Shown here: positions 8,472-16,725 of the stretch, piece by piece
How the letters are laid out: each line of letters begins with the position of its first letter
Position numbering within the stretch: position 1 is the first letter of the stretch
Source: Balneolaceae bacterium
GTDB taxonomy: Bacteria; Bacteroidota; Rhodothermia; Balneolales; Balneolaceae
Assembly (NCBI GenBank): GCA_017640605.1
Contig: JAEPQH010000001.1
Location: 350,117 to 414,116 of the forward strand
Length of the DNA: 64,000 nucleotides
Direction of reading: 5' to 3'
The notes under the pieces: generated by a model
Seen by the model: only the letters and a program-made list of their open reading frames with translations
Database searches by the model: none
Told to the model about the DNA's origin: nothing
Program-made: the position numbers and the translations under genes

Positions 8472-8538
8472 CACCCTTTCAACGTACATTTTTGAGCCTT
8501 TTTATGAATGATACATATGACAAAGTCATTCTTTTACT

Positions 8539-9528
8539 ATGATTACTATCACAAAAGCAGGACATCACGGGATTCTGTTACCGGAACTCAACATCGGGCT
8601 TGACTACAGCGGATCGAAGGCGGACCACATTTTTATATCCCACGCACATGCTGATCATATGCCACGGAACCGATCACTTACCGTGTATTGCACCCGACCA
8701 ACTTCCCGATTTATGAAATTACGTGGGTTCACCGGAAAGATGATAGAAATGGACTTCGAGCAACCGTTGGAAACAGATCATGCACGAATCACTCTTTTCC
8801 CTGCGGGACATATACTTGGCTCTGCCATGACTTTTATTGAAAGTGATAAAGGGTCGGTTTTGTACACCGGTGATTATCGGACTCCACCCTCACCGGCTAC
8901 TGAAGGTTTTAAAATACCGGAAGCTCCTATCGACCAATTTATTACGGAGGCAACATTCAGCTTACCCATTTATAAATGGAAATCGCATGATGAACTAGCC
9001 ATGCAAGCCTGTACATTTGCGCGACAGACTTTAGAGGATGGCTATACTCCCATTTTTCTTGCCTATAACCTTGGCAAAGCGCAAGAATTGATGTTTATGC
9101 TAAAAAAACTAAATCACCCTATGCAAATTCATGGCGCCGGGTTCAAGTTGTGCAAAGTGTACGAAGAAGAAGGATTCGATCTTGGCGATTATGAAACCTA
9201 TCAGCGGGAGAATTGTGAGGGTAAGATTTTAATTGCTCCAAGCTCGGCTCCGGAATCCGGCTTTGCCAGTAATCTCAAAAAGGTTCGAACTGCTTATTGT
9301 AGCGGATGGGCCAGTAACGAAGCACGGCGAACTCAACTAACAGCGGATGAATTAATTCCGCTATCCGATCATCTTGATTTCTTTGAACTCATCGATTTGT
9401 GTGAAGCCATTCGCCCTAAAAAAGTATGGATCACGCATACACCAAACCCGAAAGTGGTAGAGCATTTCTTATCGAAAAAAGGTATTACATCAGGCTTTCT
9501 CGATTTGGAGGCATCTGCAAATGATTGA
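8539..9528 (+). CDS. Ligase-associated DNA exonuclease (metallo-beta-lactamase fold)
   Basis: The 329-aa protein has the metallo-beta-lactamase metal motif ISHAHADHM (His35, His37, Asp39, His40), later ligands in FPAGHILGSAM and TGDYR, and a beta-CASP-like C-terminal part ending with ITHTPNPKVVEHF. This matches the family of predicted exonucleases encoded next to bacterial ATP-dependent ligases and related to mRNA 3'-processing/DNA-repair nucleases. It should process DNA ends using two zinc ions in the cytoplasm. The stop codon overlaps the ligase start by 8 bases (ATGATTGA), showing translational coupling. The ligase-associated helicase and phosphoesterase often found in the same cluster are not within this window. 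Confidence 0.88.
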   Translation: MITITKAGHHGILLPELNIGLDYSGSKADHIFISHAHADHMPRNRSLTVYCTRPTSRFMKLRGFTGKMIEMDFEQPLETDHARITLFPAGHILGSAMTFIESDKGSVLYTGDYRTPPSPATEGFKIPEAPIDQFITEATFSLPIYKWKSHDELAMQACTFARQTLEDGYTPIFLAYNLGKAQELMFMLKKLNHPMQIHGAGFKLCKVYEEEGFDLGDYETYQRENCEGKILIAPSSAPESGFASNLKKVRTAYCSGWASNEARRTQLTADELIPLSDHLDFFELIDLCEAIRPKKVWITHTPNPKVVEHFLSKKGITSGFLDLEASAND

Positions 9529-11248
9529 CCAAAAAACTCAGCCCAATAGTTTTAAAAATCTTTGTGAAGTGGCTCAATCCATCTTCGAAACTCGTGGTAA
9601 TAATGCCAAAATCAAATTAGCCGCAGAATATTTTGGTGATCTTGCTGATGAAAACGATCTCCGATTAGCAGCACAGTTTTTAGGTGAGGGTGCTTTTTCT
9701 GATGTGTCTGGCAAACGAGCTTCTGTAGGGCATCGAACCATTGCGGTATTAGCGTCAGAGTTTTGCGAGATTGACTACGATCTTGTGTTCAAGCAATGCA
9801 GAACGGTAACAGGCTCTTCTTCAGAAACCATCCAAAAACTGCTCGAAAATCTACCTGAAGCAAGAAAAAAATGGAAGGGTCTAAACCTGACTCTGCATGA
9901 AGTTGCAGAGGTTTATGAGCAGTTATACATCACACCCAAAAGAGATCTGAAACAACAGATTATTAAAGAAATCTGGACAAAAATGTCTCCGCTTGAAGTC
10001 AAGTACTTCATTAGAATAATGGGACAAGGTTCGCTTCGAATTGGATTTGAAACGCGTAGTGTAGTGTCTGCAATCGCAAAAGCTTTTGAAAAAGATGCCG
10101 AGAAAGTGCGCTATGCTCACATGATAACAGGGAGCCTCGGAGAAACTGCAGTATTGGCGAAAAATAACCGACTCGGTGAAGCCACTTTTGAGCTGTTTCA
10201 TCCATTATCGTTTATGCTTGCCAGTCCTATCGAAAGCAGAGCCGTGGAAGAATTTGATCAATATATCGCGGAAGAAAAGTTTGATGGAATGCGATGTCAG
10301 GCACATATTTCGAACAATAAAGTAGCATTGTACTCGCGCGATTTGAACGAAATTACCAGTAGTTTCCCTGAGATTATTGAATTCTTCAGCGGAAAAAATC
10401 TCCCTGATTTTGTGTTAGATGGCGAAATTTGTGTATTCAAAAACGATACCATCCTTCCCTTTCAATTATTGCAAAAAAGGATGGGGGTAAAAAAGCCATC
10501 CGATAAGTTATTGACTCAATATCCGGTAATTTTTGTGAGCTACGATGTTCTGTATTACAAAGATCAACCTTGTTTTAGTAACACTCTTTTAGAACGCAGA
10601 GTATTGCTAGAGCAAATTGCTGAAACGCATCAAATTCCGCTCTCTTCTCAAATGGAAATTACCTCGCGAGAAGATGTTGAACGCCTATTTGAACGTGCAC
10701 TTGCTCATGGAAACGAGGGGTTAATGCTGAAGCGCAAGGATTCTAAGTATGAATATGGGCAACGCAGAAAATCGTGGTTAAAAGTAAAGAAACCGAGTGG
10801 TTCGCTGGATGTTGTAATACTTTATGCTCATGCAGGAAGTGGAAAACGAGGCGGTACATATTCCGATTTCACCTTAGGCATCTCAGTGAAAGATGACGAA
10901 CGTTACGAGGAAGAATTCATCCCGATCGGGAAAGCTTACGGCGGATATTCTAACGATGAACTTGCCGAGCTGAATAAACGAATCAATACAATCACGTTAG
11001 AACGATTCGGGCCAACACTGCTACTTAAACCTGAGTTGATGGTTGAATTAGAATTCGAAGACATTCAGGTTAATAATCGAACTAAAGCCAAGTACACGCT
11101 AAGATTACCCCGATTTAAAGCTATTCGATGGGATTTATCCCCGAACGATGCGGATACTTTAAAAGATGTAGAACAACTCTATCAGCAGAAATTGGAGAAG
11201 GAAAGGGAATCTCAGGGTGGAAATCCGAGCTTCATCATTCCGACTTAG
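9521..11248 (+). CDS. ATP-dependent DNA ligase
   Basis: The 575-aa protein has an N-terminal helical DNA-binding region (about 1-215), an adenylation domain with motif I EEKFDGMR (catalytic Lys253), FVLDGEICVF (motif III), GNEGLMLKRKDSKY (motif IV) and WLKVKK (motif V), then an OB-fold (about 430-560). It joins DNA nicks using ATP through a lysine-AMP intermediate. Length and partner gene fit the single-subunit bacterial ligase family found with an adjacent metallo-beta-lactamase exonuclease, distinct from NAD-dependent LigA and from the LigD NHEJ ligases. Together the pair suggests a dedicated DNA end-processing and sealing repair route. Its stop codon lies one base from the stop codon of the convergent porin gene, with no terminator between them. 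Confidence 0.93.
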   Translation: MIDQKTQPNSFKNLCEVAQSIFETRGNNAKIKLAAEYFGDLADENDLRLAAQFLGEGAFSDVSGKRASVGHRTIAVLASEFCEIDYDLVFKQCRTVTGSSSETIQKLLENLPEARKKWKGLNLTLHEVAEVYEQLYITPKRDLKQQIIKEIWTKMSPLEVKYFIRIMGQGSLRIGFETRSVVSAIAKAFEKDAEKVRYAHMITGSLGETAVLAKNNRLGEATFELFHPLSFMLASPIESRAVEEFDQYIAEEKFDGMRCQAHISNNKVALYSRDLNEITSSFPEIIEFFSGKNLPDFVLDGEICVFKNDTILPFQLLQKRMGVKKPSDKLLTQYPVIFVSYDVLYYKDQPCFSNTLLERRVLLEQIAETHQIPLSSQMEITSREDVERLFERALAHGNEGLMLKRKDSKYEYGQRRKSWLKVKKPSGSLDVVILYAHAGSGKRGGTYSDFTLGISVKDDERYEEEFIPIGKAYGGYSNDELAELNKRINTITLERFGPTLLLKPELMVELEFEDIQVNNRTKAKYTLRLPRFKAIRWDLSPNDADTLKDVEQLYQQKLEKERESQGGNPSFIIPT

Positions 11249-11249
11249 C

Positions 11250-12437
11250 TCAAAATTCAATGATCGATCGCAGCCCTAACAAAATTGCGTCTTCCAAATC
11301 GAGAGCCAAATTTGGATTGGCTATATACTGGGCATCTATTTGAAGCCTCCATTTTTCCATCGCTACAAACTGATAGGTAAACTCTGTGGTTTGCTCGTCT
11401 GCAAGATCTTGATTGAGCGTCGCCACAAATTCGTCACTATTCATCGGCAAACTGATAGCTAGTCCAATTCTGTCTTGATCGCGATTCGGAAACAAGCCTT
11501 GATACACCAGTCCCGATCCAAAATATCCACTAAATCGGCTAATTCGGCTGTTGGTTAAGCCATAGCGCACAAATACAGATAAGCCTTGAGCCCGATCCAT
11601 TTTTTCATTTAGCACTTTAGCTTCTGCCATTGCATAAACCCCGGCATCAATCTGTAAGTCTCCTTCCCATCCTTGTCGTTCTTCCGTGTATTGCCAAATT
11701 CCGGCAATTATCCGAAAAGGTGAATCTGTTACTACATTTCTTTCGGTGGGAGCACTCACTCTTGGACTAAATAGTTCGATTTCGCCCACCATCAACGAAC
11801 CGTCGCTTTCTCGCAATCGAACTTTCGTACCGGATGGAACAGCAGGATCTGAAGGCACTCCATCTAATACTGCACCTTTTAGCGAAATTCCTGGGACAAT
11901 GTTCACTTTAAGTCGAGCCGAGAGAGAAGTATAAGGAAATATGGAGGGGCTAAATCTTCCAGAAAACGCAAATTCAGGACCTATGCCATGCGAACTATTG
12001 ATAAATAAACTACCTGTATTTGTGATATCGAACTCGGTGTTTAGATCATATAATCCTATAAGTAACGAGCTTTTAATAGGCTTAATGGGAATATTGGCCC
12101 ACGCTTCATACAACCGAAAGGAATTTGGAGCTTCAATGTTTGAAGCAGTTTGAAAATCACCTGACAGCTCAGATAGATTTCCGCCTTGATTGGCTAATCC
12201 GTAAGCAAAAAGTGTAAGGTAATCCCAATCAGCCTGAATGATTAGATCGAGATTATCCAAATAACGAATGCCCGTATCGAAACCTCCGGTAGTATTTGCG
12301 AACAAATCTGAAGTGTACACAACATTGGTTGATATGCGATCAGATAGGCTCTCAGCTTGCCAAGCGAATACTGAAACCGATTGAATGCAAAGCCAAATAA
12401 TGCATAAACTTAACAGGCAAAATAATCTTTTACTCAT
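11250..12437 (-). CDS. OprB-like carbohydrate porin, outer membrane
   Basis: This 395-aa product has an N-terminal signal peptide (hydrophobic 5-22, probable cleavage after VFA at 25) followed by alternating amphipathic strands typical of an outer-membrane beta-barrel. Motifs GGFDTGIRYLDNLDLIIQADW, LFAYGLANQGGNLSELSGDFQ (each partly conserved) and LYEAWANI resemble carbohydrate-selective OprB porins, and the last residues (LLGLRSIIEF) end in an aromatic, as barrel proteins do. It probably forms an outer-membrane channel for sugars. It is not in an operon with transport or catabolic genes, so substrate specificity is open. Family assignment is from motif resemblance only. Confidence 0.75.
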   Translation of the reverse strand: MSKRLFCLLSLCIIWLCIQSVSVFAWQAESLSDRISTNVVYTSDLFANTTGGFDTGIRYLDNLDLIIQADWDYLTLFAYGLANQGGNLSELSGDFQTASNIEAPNSFRLYEAWANIPIKPIKSSLLIGLYDLNTEFDITNTGSLFINSSHGIGPEFAFSGRFSPSIFPYTSLSARLKVNIVPGISLKGAVLDGVPSDPAVPSGTKVRLRESDGSLMVGEIELFSPRVSAPTERNVVTDSPFRIIAGIWQYTEERQGWEGDLQIDAGVYAMAEAKVLNEKMDRAQGLSVFVRYGLTNSRISRFSGYFGSGLVYQGLFPNRDQDRIGLAISLPMNSDEFVATLNQDLADEQTTEFTYQFVAMEKWRLQIDAQYIANPNLALDLEDAILLGLRSIIEF

Positions 12438-12527
12438 AGTGCGAACGATTCCATCTGTAGTTGTTTTTAAGTGTACGTATTATAAACCGAACCTAAGCTA
12501 GAAGCATTCTAAATCTAAGTTATTACT

Positions 12528-13484
12528 ATGAGTAATTGGACTTTATCCTCTACCCCTCCGCACGATTGGTATTTATGCCTTGATGTTGAATCTTACTTCG
12601 ATCACGAACATCATCCCGAAACTATGTTTGAGGAGGGTTTTACTCGCCCGGTATCTGTTGGAGATCGCGATGTAATTGTTACCGCTTTCTTTAATGGGGA
12701 TGTGGATGCTCCGGAATTTAATATCGAGTGCAAGGAGTCGTTGTCGAAAGAAGAAATTGAGACGGCGAATAAAAGTTTGGTGAAGATTCTTGGGACAGAA
12801 ATGGACAATCGTCCGTTGTATAATCAAGCTGCAAATGATCCGGTTTTGGGTGATAAACTCTCTGCTTTGTATGGGCTAAAGCGTATGACTCGAGCCAATT
12901 TGTTTGAAGATATTCAGAATCGAATTGTCGAGATGCAGATGAATCATAAGCCCACAGCAAAGAAAATGATGTATGCTATTCGGGAAGCATATGGAACGGC
13001 CATCGAATACAAAGGAGGCACCTTAGCCGGTTGGCCGAAACCCCATCAATTGATGAAAGCTGATCCTGCGGCAATCAGAAAATTAGGACCCACATTACGT
13101 AAAGGGCAATATCTGGTAGAATTATCTCAAAGCATTGTGGCAGGTGAACGTGATATGGAATTTTTAACTAACACCGATCCCGAAACCTGTTACAACACCT
13201 TGGTAAAAGTAAAAGGCATTGGTCCAACTGCGGCCCAAGATTTAATTATGATGCGTGGCAGAACCGATGCGGTGTTTCCATCAAACAAAACAAAAGGACA
13301 AGAAAAAGGCTTACGGCGATGGATCCTGTGGAGCTATGGGCTTGATCCTGATAACAGTAGCGATGAAGATTTTGCTGCGATTACCAAAAACTGGCGCGGT
13401 TATGAATCATCAGCTTTAGAATTTCTCTTTGTGAATTACATTTTGCGAGAAAAAGAAGAACGGGCGAAAAAGAAGAAAAAATAA
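12528..13484 (+). CDS. AlkA-like HhH-GPD DNA glycosylase
   Basis: The 318-aa protein resembles DNA-3-methyladenine glycosylase II. The helix-hairpin-helix reads VKVKGIGPTAAQDLIMMRG (about 226-244) and is followed by Asp247 in RTDAVFP, matching the catalytic Asp of AlkA-type enzymes. An N-terminal region (1-105) with a mixed alpha/beta pattern corresponds to the AlkA N-terminal domain. It should excise alkylated purines from DNA in the cytoplasm. The C-terminus is very lysine-rich (EERAKKKKK). It stands alone, diverging from the porin gene, and is followed by a good terminator. Confidence 0.85.
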   Translation: MSNWTLSSTPPHDWYLCLDVESYFDHEHHPETMFEEGFTRPVSVGDRDVIVTAFFNGDVDAPEFNIECKESLSKEEIETANKSLVKILGTEMDNRPLYNQAANDPVLGDKLSALYGLKRMTRANLFEDIQNRIVEMQMNHKPTAKKMMYAIREAYGTAIEYKGGTLAGWPKPHQLMKADPAAIRKLGPTLRKGQYLVELSQSIVAGERDMEFLTNTDPETCYNTLVKVKGIGPTAAQDLIMMRGRTDAVFPSNKTKGQEKGLRRWILWSYGLDPDNSSDEDFAAITKNWRGYESSALEFLFVNYILREKEERAKKKKK

Positions 13485-13510
13485 ACCCCTCAAGACAAAC
13501 TTAAGGGGTT
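13484..13510 (+). terminator. Rho-independent terminator after the glycosylase gene
   Basis: AACCCCT pairs with AGGGGTT, and the stem extends inward as AAG/CTT after one mismatch around an ACAAA loop. It is followed by TTGTACATTTTTT. It lies between convergent genes and may also end nhaA. Confidence 0.75.
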
Positions 13511-13528
13511 TTGTACATTTTTTATCGA

Positions 13529-14848
13529 TTATGCATTCACCGGATTGGGACTTAAACGACTTCTTAGGAAGAAATAACCCAATAAGCCACTAAATAGCGA
13601 ACCTACGAAAATCCCCACCTTAGAGTATTCGATGGATTGGGCATCAGAGAATGCGAGTCCGCTAATAAATAGCGACATCGTAAAACCAATACCGGTTAAA
13701 CAAGCGATTCCGTAAAAGATCGTCCACACTTTATCGGAATTAGGCAAGGTGATAAGTCCGAGCTTGCTAGAAATAAATACAGATAACATAATACCAACTT
13801 GTTTTCCAACGAATAGTCCGAATAAGATTCCAAGGGTTAGTGTGCTCGAAAATGCAGCGCTGAACTGTTCGGCCGAAAGTGCTACGCCTGCATTAGCAAA
13901 AGCAAACACCGGCATTATAAAATAGGCAACCAGCGGATGCAGTTTATGCTCGAGTTTATGCAAGGGTGATTCCATTTTTTCCACACTCGCTTCAATCTCA
14001 TGCATGGCCGTCTCTTTCAGCTCTTTATCTTTGTCGTTTACCGCCTCGCGCAGCATGTCTACACCTTTTTGCATCCTGATGAGCAATTGATCTTTATGCT
14101 TATGCGGTGTGGCTGGAATTAGAAATCCTAATAAAACACCGGCAATTGTTGCATGCACACCCGACTTTAATACTGCTACCCAAAGCACTAACCCTACAAT
14201 TAAGTAGAAAGCAATAGAGCGAATATTCGAGAAATTCATAATTATCAAAATTGCCAGGGTTACTCCGGCTACTCCAAGTGCAGCCATCGATATTTTACTG
14301 GTATAGAATACGGCAATCACTAATACCGCAATTAAGTCGTCTACCACAGCTACCGCAGTTAAAAACACTTTTGCCCATAAAGGAACTCTGCTGCCTAGAA
14401 GCGCTAAAACTCCAATTGCGAAGGCAATATCTGTGGCAATGGCAATTGCCCAGCCATCTACATATTCTGTGCCCATATTGAAGCCAAAAAAGATTAAGCC
14501 TGGAACAACGGCTCCACCCATCGCTGCGATTACCGGAAGCAGAGCAGATTGAAAGGAAGAAAGTTCACCATATTTGAGCTCTCGTTTTATTTCCAAACCG
14601 ATCAATAAAAAGAAAATGGCCATGAGACCATCATTAATCCAAAGGATAATAGGTTTAGAAATATTGGCATCCGGTAAACCAACAGTGAGTTTGGTTTGTA
14701 GGGATGTCATATAAAAATCGGCGAGCGGAGAATTGGCAACTATTAATGCCAATACTGCTGCAAACATGAGTAGTAAGCCCGAAAATGATTCGGTTTTTAT
14801 AAACTCCGTTATTGGAGATAGTGGCGATGATGTACCATTAGAACTCAT
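13529..14848 (-). CDS. nhaA: NhaA Na+/H+ antiporter
   Basis: The 439-aa inner-membrane protein has about twelve hydrophobic segments and NhaA signatures: MAIFFLLIGLEIKREL (76-91), ATDIAFAIG with Asp140, and VVDDLIAVLVIA with the Asp170-Asp171 pair that binds Na+ or H+ (Asp163/164 in E. coli). Late motifs TGIGFTMSLFISGLAF also match. It exchanges internal Na+ for external protons to regulate pH and salt, fitting a halotolerant or marine lifestyle. It is about 50 residues longer than E. coli NhaA; most of the extra length is a charged insertion (about 253-305, HKHKDQ to KLEHKLHP) in the predicted cytoplasmic loop before the second half. It is monocistronic. Confidence 0.95.
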   Translation of the reverse strand: MSSNGTSSPLSPITEFIKTESFSGLLLMFAAVLALIVANSPLADFYMTSLQTKLTVGLPDANISKPIILWINDGLMAIFFLLIGLEIKRELKYGELSSFQSALLPVIAAMGGAVVPGLIFFGFNMGTEYVDGWAIAIATDIAFAIGVLALLGSRVPLWAKVFLTAVAVVDDLIAVLVIAVFYTSKISMAALGVAGVTLAILIIMNFSNIRSIAFYLIVGLVLWVAVLKSGVHATIAGVLLGFLIPATPHKHKDQLLIRMQKGVDMLREAVNDKDKELKETAMHEIEASVEKMESPLHKLEHKLHPLVAYFIMPVFAFANAGVALSAEQFSAAFSSTLTLGILFGLFVGKQVGIMLSVFISSKLGLITLPNSDKVWTIFYGIACLTGIGFTMSLFISGLAFSDAQSIEYSKVGIFVGSLFSGLLGYFFLRSRLSPNPVNA

Positions 14849-14923
14849 TGTAGTAAATTTTTAAAGGTCGTTTGTTTGTAAGTAGAAAAGCTATTGTTTA
14901 AATCTTTGGAACAGATTTAACGT

Positions 14924-14938
14924 TCACCAAAATGGTGA
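14924..14938. promoter_or_regulatory. Small palindrome upstream of nhaA
   Basis: TCACCA-AAA-TGGTGA forms a perfect 6-bp hairpin or operator-like dyad about 76 bases upstream of the nhaA start, within a 257-base gap that otherwise shows nothing I recognise. Its role is unknown. Confidence 0.25.
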
Positions 14939-15105
14939 TGATGGCAACCAAGTGAAGGTGTAAACAGCATAGAATTACAAACTGATTGCTCGTTTGTTCT
15001 ATGTATACAAATATGATATGCTACTTGTGTTTGCACGGGTAGAAAATATGAGTTTGCCATCAATTTGTGTGTAGTATCGGCACGAATTAACGGTTTTTTA
15101 AATAA

Positions 15106-16194
15106 CTACATGCGTACAAGCGATTTTCGGTAGTCAATAATTCGCCAAATCATGTAAATAATTGTAGCAGGGATAATTACCCACATCATAGCCAATTGGA
15201 AAATAGGCACAATTTCTGATTGAACCGCATTTAACACCAAATAGGTTAAGTAAGCCGTGTAATAAAATAAAAAGAGTGAGCCATCAAGTCGGGTAAGATT
15301 AAATCCTGCAATAAAAATTGGAATACATGCAATGCTTACCGCCAACATGAAAGGTAGATCGAGATTAATTGCATCCATCGAAACATCCAAAATGTTAGGC
15401 GCAATCACCAAGGTTAAACCAAGTGTTAACAGCATATTGTATAAGTTCGAACCAAGAACATTTGCTACGGCAATATCTGCTTTACCTTTTCGTGCTGCTG
15501 ATAAAGAGGTTGCGACTTCCGGTAGTGAAGTTCCAATTGAAACAATGGTTAACCCAATTACTAATTCCGACAAACCTAAAATGGTTGCAATAGTAACGGC
15601 ACTGTCTACCATCCAGCCGGAACCCAGAACAATGAGTGCTAAACCAATCAGCAATAAGCCAACATTTTTTACATAGAAAAAGGCCCCTTTTGCTAAATCT
15701 TCGGGATTGGATTCATATTGAAATACTTCTTCTACTTCTGTTTCGTCTTTATTTTTTTTGATTTGAAGAAAGGTGAAATACGAATAGGCAACTAAGCCAG
15801 CTAATAAGATAATCCCATCAAGTGAGCTGAGTTGTTTATCAAGTGCCAGCACATACACTAAGGCGCTTGCCGCAATCACTATGGGGACGTCTACACTTAC
15901 AACGCGCCGGGTGATGTTTAGCGGAGCAATGAGGGCGGTTATTCCTAATATGAGCAATATATTCGCGATGTTACTTCCGATGATATTTCCTAATACCAAA
16001 TCGGCACTGCCCGACATCGCTGCTTTAATACTGATAGCAAGCTCTGGCGCTCCGGTAGCAAATGCCACCACAGTAAGCCCCATAATGAGTGGTGAAATGC
16101 CCCATTTGAGCCCAAAATGATCTACCGCTTTTAAAAAAAGCTCAGCTCCAACAATAAGCGATACAAGTCCAAGTACAAATAATACGATAGTCAT
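15106..16194 (-). CDS. Calcium/sodium antiporter, CaCA family
   Basis: The 362-aa inner-membrane protein has about ten hydrophobic segments and the two inverted alpha repeats of the CaCA exchangers: GAPELAISIKAA with GNIIGSNIANILLILG in the N-terminal half and GTSLPEVATSLSAA with ANVLGSNLYNMLLTLG in the C-terminal half. The acidic residues in GAPE and SLPE are the cation ligands. A cytoplasmic loop (about 148-172, KKNKDETEVEEVFQYE) separates the halves. It matches YrbG-type K+-independent Ca2+/Na+ exchangers in length and motifs and should export Ca2+. It follows the first PID-peptide gene but has its own likely promoter and a striking inverted repeat. Confidence 0.9.
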   Translation of the reverse strand: MTIVLFVLGLVSLIVGAELFLKAVDHFGLKWGISPLIMGLTVVAFATGAPELAISIKAAMSGSADLVLGNIIGSNIANILLILGITALIAPLNITRRVVSVDVPIVIAASALVYVLALDKQLSSLDGIILLAGLVAYSYFTFLQIKKNKDETEVEEVFQYESNPEDLAKGAFFYVKNVGLLLIGLALIVLGSGWMVDSAVTIATILGLSELVIGLTIVSIGTSLPEVATSLSAARKGKADIAVANVLGSNLYNMLLTLGLTLVIAPNILDVSMDAINLDLPFMLAVSIACIPIFIAGFNLTRLDGSLFLFYYTAYLTYLVLNAVQSEIVPIFQLAMMWVIIPATIIYMIWRIIDYRKSLVRM

Positions 16195-16244
16195 TTCTGT
16201 TGATTAAGTGAGCCACAAAGGTACGGAACCCACCATCAACAGAA
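16195..16244 (-). promoter_or_regulatory. 10-bp inverted repeat flanking a candidate promoter, abutting the antiporter start
   Basis: TTCTGTTGAT (16195-16204) and ATCAACAGAA (16235-16244) are perfect inverted copies 30 bases apart, and the proximal arm touches the start codon at 16194. Between them, on the minus strand, is TACCTTTG (16223-16216), an exact match to the Bacteroidota -7 promoter element TAnnTTTG. No good TTTG -33 box was found at the expected distance. The layout suggests an operator pair around the promoter. Confidence 0.5.
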
Positions 16245-16262
16245 AAAGAAAGCGAGAAGAGT

Positions 16263-16658
16263 TTACTTGTTTTTATCACGTAGCTTTTTGATGGCATAAG
16301 CTCCGCCGGCAGCCGCTAGTAAGCTTAAACCGCCATCAATAGGAGCATCTGTCGGTGTTGTTGGAAAGCCGGGTGGACCAGGAATTCCTTGAGCATTTAC
16401 CGCTATTGATACTGTTAGGCTGAACATGATGATTCCAACTATACTTTTTATTGCACGTTTGATTCGTTGTTTGATTGTAGTTTTCATCTTATTCTGAGTT
16501 TGTGTTTCTAAATTCTTTAATGCTTTTCGCTTGCAACCCTGACACACTATGATTGTAAACCCATCTATTTCGCATTTCGATAGTTCGACCATGTAATTCC
16601 CTACAAGTCTAGGTTTACCTTCTTCCGAGTTACAGATATCGCAGCGTTTAATGTTCAT
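16263..16658 (-). CDS. PID-type small membrane protein with N-terminal CxxC ribbon (copy 1)
   Basis: The frame encodes 131 aa. Residues 1-50 form a ribbon with Cys6-x2-Cys9 and Cys39-x2-Cys42 and the conserved core SEEGKPRLVGNY. A second ATG (Met58, position 16487) would start a 74-aa protein with a normal signal peptide (SIVGIIMFSLTVSIAVNAQ). The rest is a Pro-rich segment, then APIDGG, a Gly/Ala-rich hydrophobic stretch (SLLAAAGGAYAI) and a basic end, KKLRDKNK. A motif, a hydrophobic helix and a basic tail is the general plan of exosortase-type sorting signals; I recall a Bacteroidota family called PID-CTERM with this pattern, not checked here. It follows the 2204-aa T9SS protein by 67 bases. 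Which start is used is uncertain. Confidence 0.7.
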   Translation of the reverse strand: MNIKRCDICNSEEGKPRLVGNYMVELSKCEIDGFTIIVCQGCKRKALKNLETQTQNKMKTTIKQRIKRAIKSIVGIIMFSLTVSIAVNAQGIPGPPGFPTTPTDAPIDGGLSLLAAAGGAYAIKKLRDKNK

Positions 16659-16682
16659 TTTTTAGATTTACTTTGAGAGCAT

Positions 16683-16709
16683 GTGGAAGCTTCATAATGA
16701 AACCTCCAC
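16683..16709 (-). promoter_or_regulatory. Hairpin between the 2204-aa gene and PID copy 1
   Basis: GTGGA pairs with TCCAC and, inside a 3x3 interior loop, TTCA pairs with TGAA around a short TAA loop. No T tract follows on the minus strand, so it is more likely an mRNA-stability or processing element than a terminator. Confidence 0.35.
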
Positions 16710-16725
16710 GATTGCCCCCGAAACT

